Source: Paramecium sonneborni (Eukaryota > Ciliophora > Oligohymenophorea > Peniculida > Parameciidae). Taken from it: a DNA stretch of 64,000 nucleotides. Below are positions 62,881 to 64,000 of the stretch, piece after piece (position 1 is the stretch's first letter; each line of letters opens with the position of its first letter). The DNA lies in NCBI GenBank assembly GCA_905182985.1, contig CAJJDN010000090.1:290279-354278 (forward strand), written 5' to 3'. The translations under genes were made by a program, and so were the position numbers. Under the pieces are notes generated by a model, which worked only from the letters and a program-made list of their open reading frames with translations, was not told where the DNA came from and ran no database searches.

Positions 62881-63355
62881 TTACCAAAATGTATTATCTC
62901 AGCTATCCTTGTAAAAAAATATAACTTTCATAATATTTGTTATTTAATATCAGTGTATTTCAAATTTAATAATAAAAAAATTCATTTTAAACTTAAAATC
63001 TTAGATAAGAATCCTTCAAAATATTTTAAATATTTGCTTTCTTCCTTTCATACTTTATCAAAAAACAAAAAAAACCTCCAAGCTTATCTAATAATCTATT
63101 TTTCATAATTAATCAATAATTTATAAATCAAATAAATCTTTAAACAAATATTTAAATTATTTATTAGTAAATAAAAGGTTTCGATTTAATAAATTTGAAC
63201 CAGTAAAACAAAACAATAAAAAACGAATTAATTTATAAAGATTACTCAAATAAGCTAATTTTTAATACATAAGGTGATAATGAATTTATATTAATGGTTT
63301 TTATATGAATCCTAATAATTTCCATAAGAATATTTCATTATCAGATGAAAAATTC

Positions 63356-63930
63356 TCAAGTAAGGTTAAATTTTGAAAAAACCTTTATTAAAGCTTCTAT
63401 CAAATCTTATTTTAGGTAGAATGTAGTTAGTTAGTCCCTTATGTGAAAAAATAGTTATTTAACACAAATCTTTCTCATTCTATCTTAAAAACTACTCAAG
63501 CATTTAATTTAATTTTTATAAGGAACGTTTACCTATTGTTAGTAAATTAAAAATTTCTACAACCATTAGTCACTATCAAGATTTCTAATTAATCGGAATT
63601 TCTCTTCTTCATTTTGAGAGCTGGTAAGAAACTAATAATTTTTTATGTACATTTATAATTATTCTAACAATTCCAAGTTTGTTTGCAAGAATTTCTTAAA
63701 TAAATTATTCATTTCAGTATCATTTAAATAATTATAATATAAAAGAGTTACGTAGCTTTTATATATATACATGACTTCCTTAAAATACTAATCATATTCT
63801 TCATTTTACTCAATTAAATTAGTTTCTTCCATCCAAATTGCAAAAGTTCTTTCCCATAACTAGCAAATAGAAGTAAAGAAAATCAACTAATGAGATCTTT
63901 CTTCTTTTATTCAAATTTATTCATTTCTAT
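63356..63930 (-). CDS. Incompletely resolved all-helical gene
   Basis: A long open frame on the minus strand reads WERTFAIWMEETNLIEQNEE, YDQYFKEVMYIYKSYVTLLY, NEEEKFRLIRNLDSDQWLQ and FFHIRDQLTTFYLKQDLIE, ending at TGA 63356-63358. A first exon with ATG near 63930 (MNKFEQKKKDLIS) may be joined by a 28-nt intron, though the phase is not certain. It could belong with the gene ending at 62321. Not recognised. 63931-64000 and the spacer 62881-63355 hold nothing firm. Confidence 0.4.
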
Positions 63931-64000
63931 TGTTTTAAATCTTTAAAATAATTAAATTTCACATAAAATACCAATGATAGTTTATTTATTTTATGAATTA

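Noticed and set aside
62621..63300. Long plus-strand TGA-free frame starting MNDLNTNIKPQKSAYY with a hydrophobic segment
   Set aside because: Minus-strand exons in the same place read better and end in a convincing C-terminus; with only TGA as stop, long chance frames are common.

Overview
The window is macronuclear DNA of a Paramecium-like oligohymenophorean ciliate. Three things show this. Long reading frames close only when TAA and TAG are read as glutamine and TGA is the sole stop. Coding regions are interrupted by very short GT..AG introns (about 16-34 nt, most 22-29 nt). The DNA is very AT-rich, with genes packed tens of bases apart. No tRNA, rRNA, telomere or CRISPR array is visible. 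Exon models were made by eye; for many genes the total length minus introns is an exact multiple of three, which supports them.

Layout. 29-4130 (-): AXDND1-like axonemal dynein light-chain-domain protein. 5344-13503 (+): giant BEACH-WD protein. 13535-14196 (-): small helix-turn-helix protein. 15276-17410 (-): kinesin. 17593-19455 (+): CFAP100-like. 19479-20636 (+): SHAQKF-type MYB protein. 20683-25391 (+): glutamine-rich protein with a 222-residue polyQ and an adaptin-appendage-like C-terminus. 25434-26588 (-): cytochrome b5-fused front-end desaturase. 26888-26957: candidate structured RNA. 27124-27983 (+): unknown. 28635-30609 (-): Cys/His-finger, coiled-coil, propeller protein. 30881-32039 (+): pseudokinase. 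32.0-34.1 kb: artefactual duplication around a decayed Cys-rich gene. 35307-36650 (-): MNS1. 36688-38137 (-): NEK-like kinase. 38209-39588 (-): triple ubiquitin-like protein ending in Gly-Gly. 40577-42970 (+): NBR1-like PB1-FW-UBA receptor, its 5' part duplicated by the assembly.

Right part. Three small unknown genes (43.8-46.1 kb). 46117-49133 (+): eight-module EF-hand protein, possibly CFAP115-like. About 49171-49870 (+): superoxide dismutase pseudogene. 49932-50721 (-): acyl-protein thioesterase. 50857-53183 (+): C2-coiled-coil protein. 53637-53935 (+): H1-like basic protein. 54655-55653 (+): unknown. 55681-58327 (-): major vault protein. 58835-60972 (+): DNAI2 dynein intermediate chain. 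61103-62238 (-): MORN-repeat protein. 62.3-64 kb: two incompletely resolved minus-strand genes.

Theme. Many genes point to cilia (AXDND1-like, CFAP100, MNS1, DNAI2, NEK-like, EF-hand array), but nothing suggests an operon. The least familiar items are the triple-UBL polyQ protein, the NBR1-like receptor about 2 kb from it, the polyQ/appendage protein, the pseudokinase and the candidate RNA. Two single N bases at 33029 and 41565 each separate two copies of a roughly 1.1 kb segment that match wherever I compared them, and they are best read as unmerged contig overlaps.
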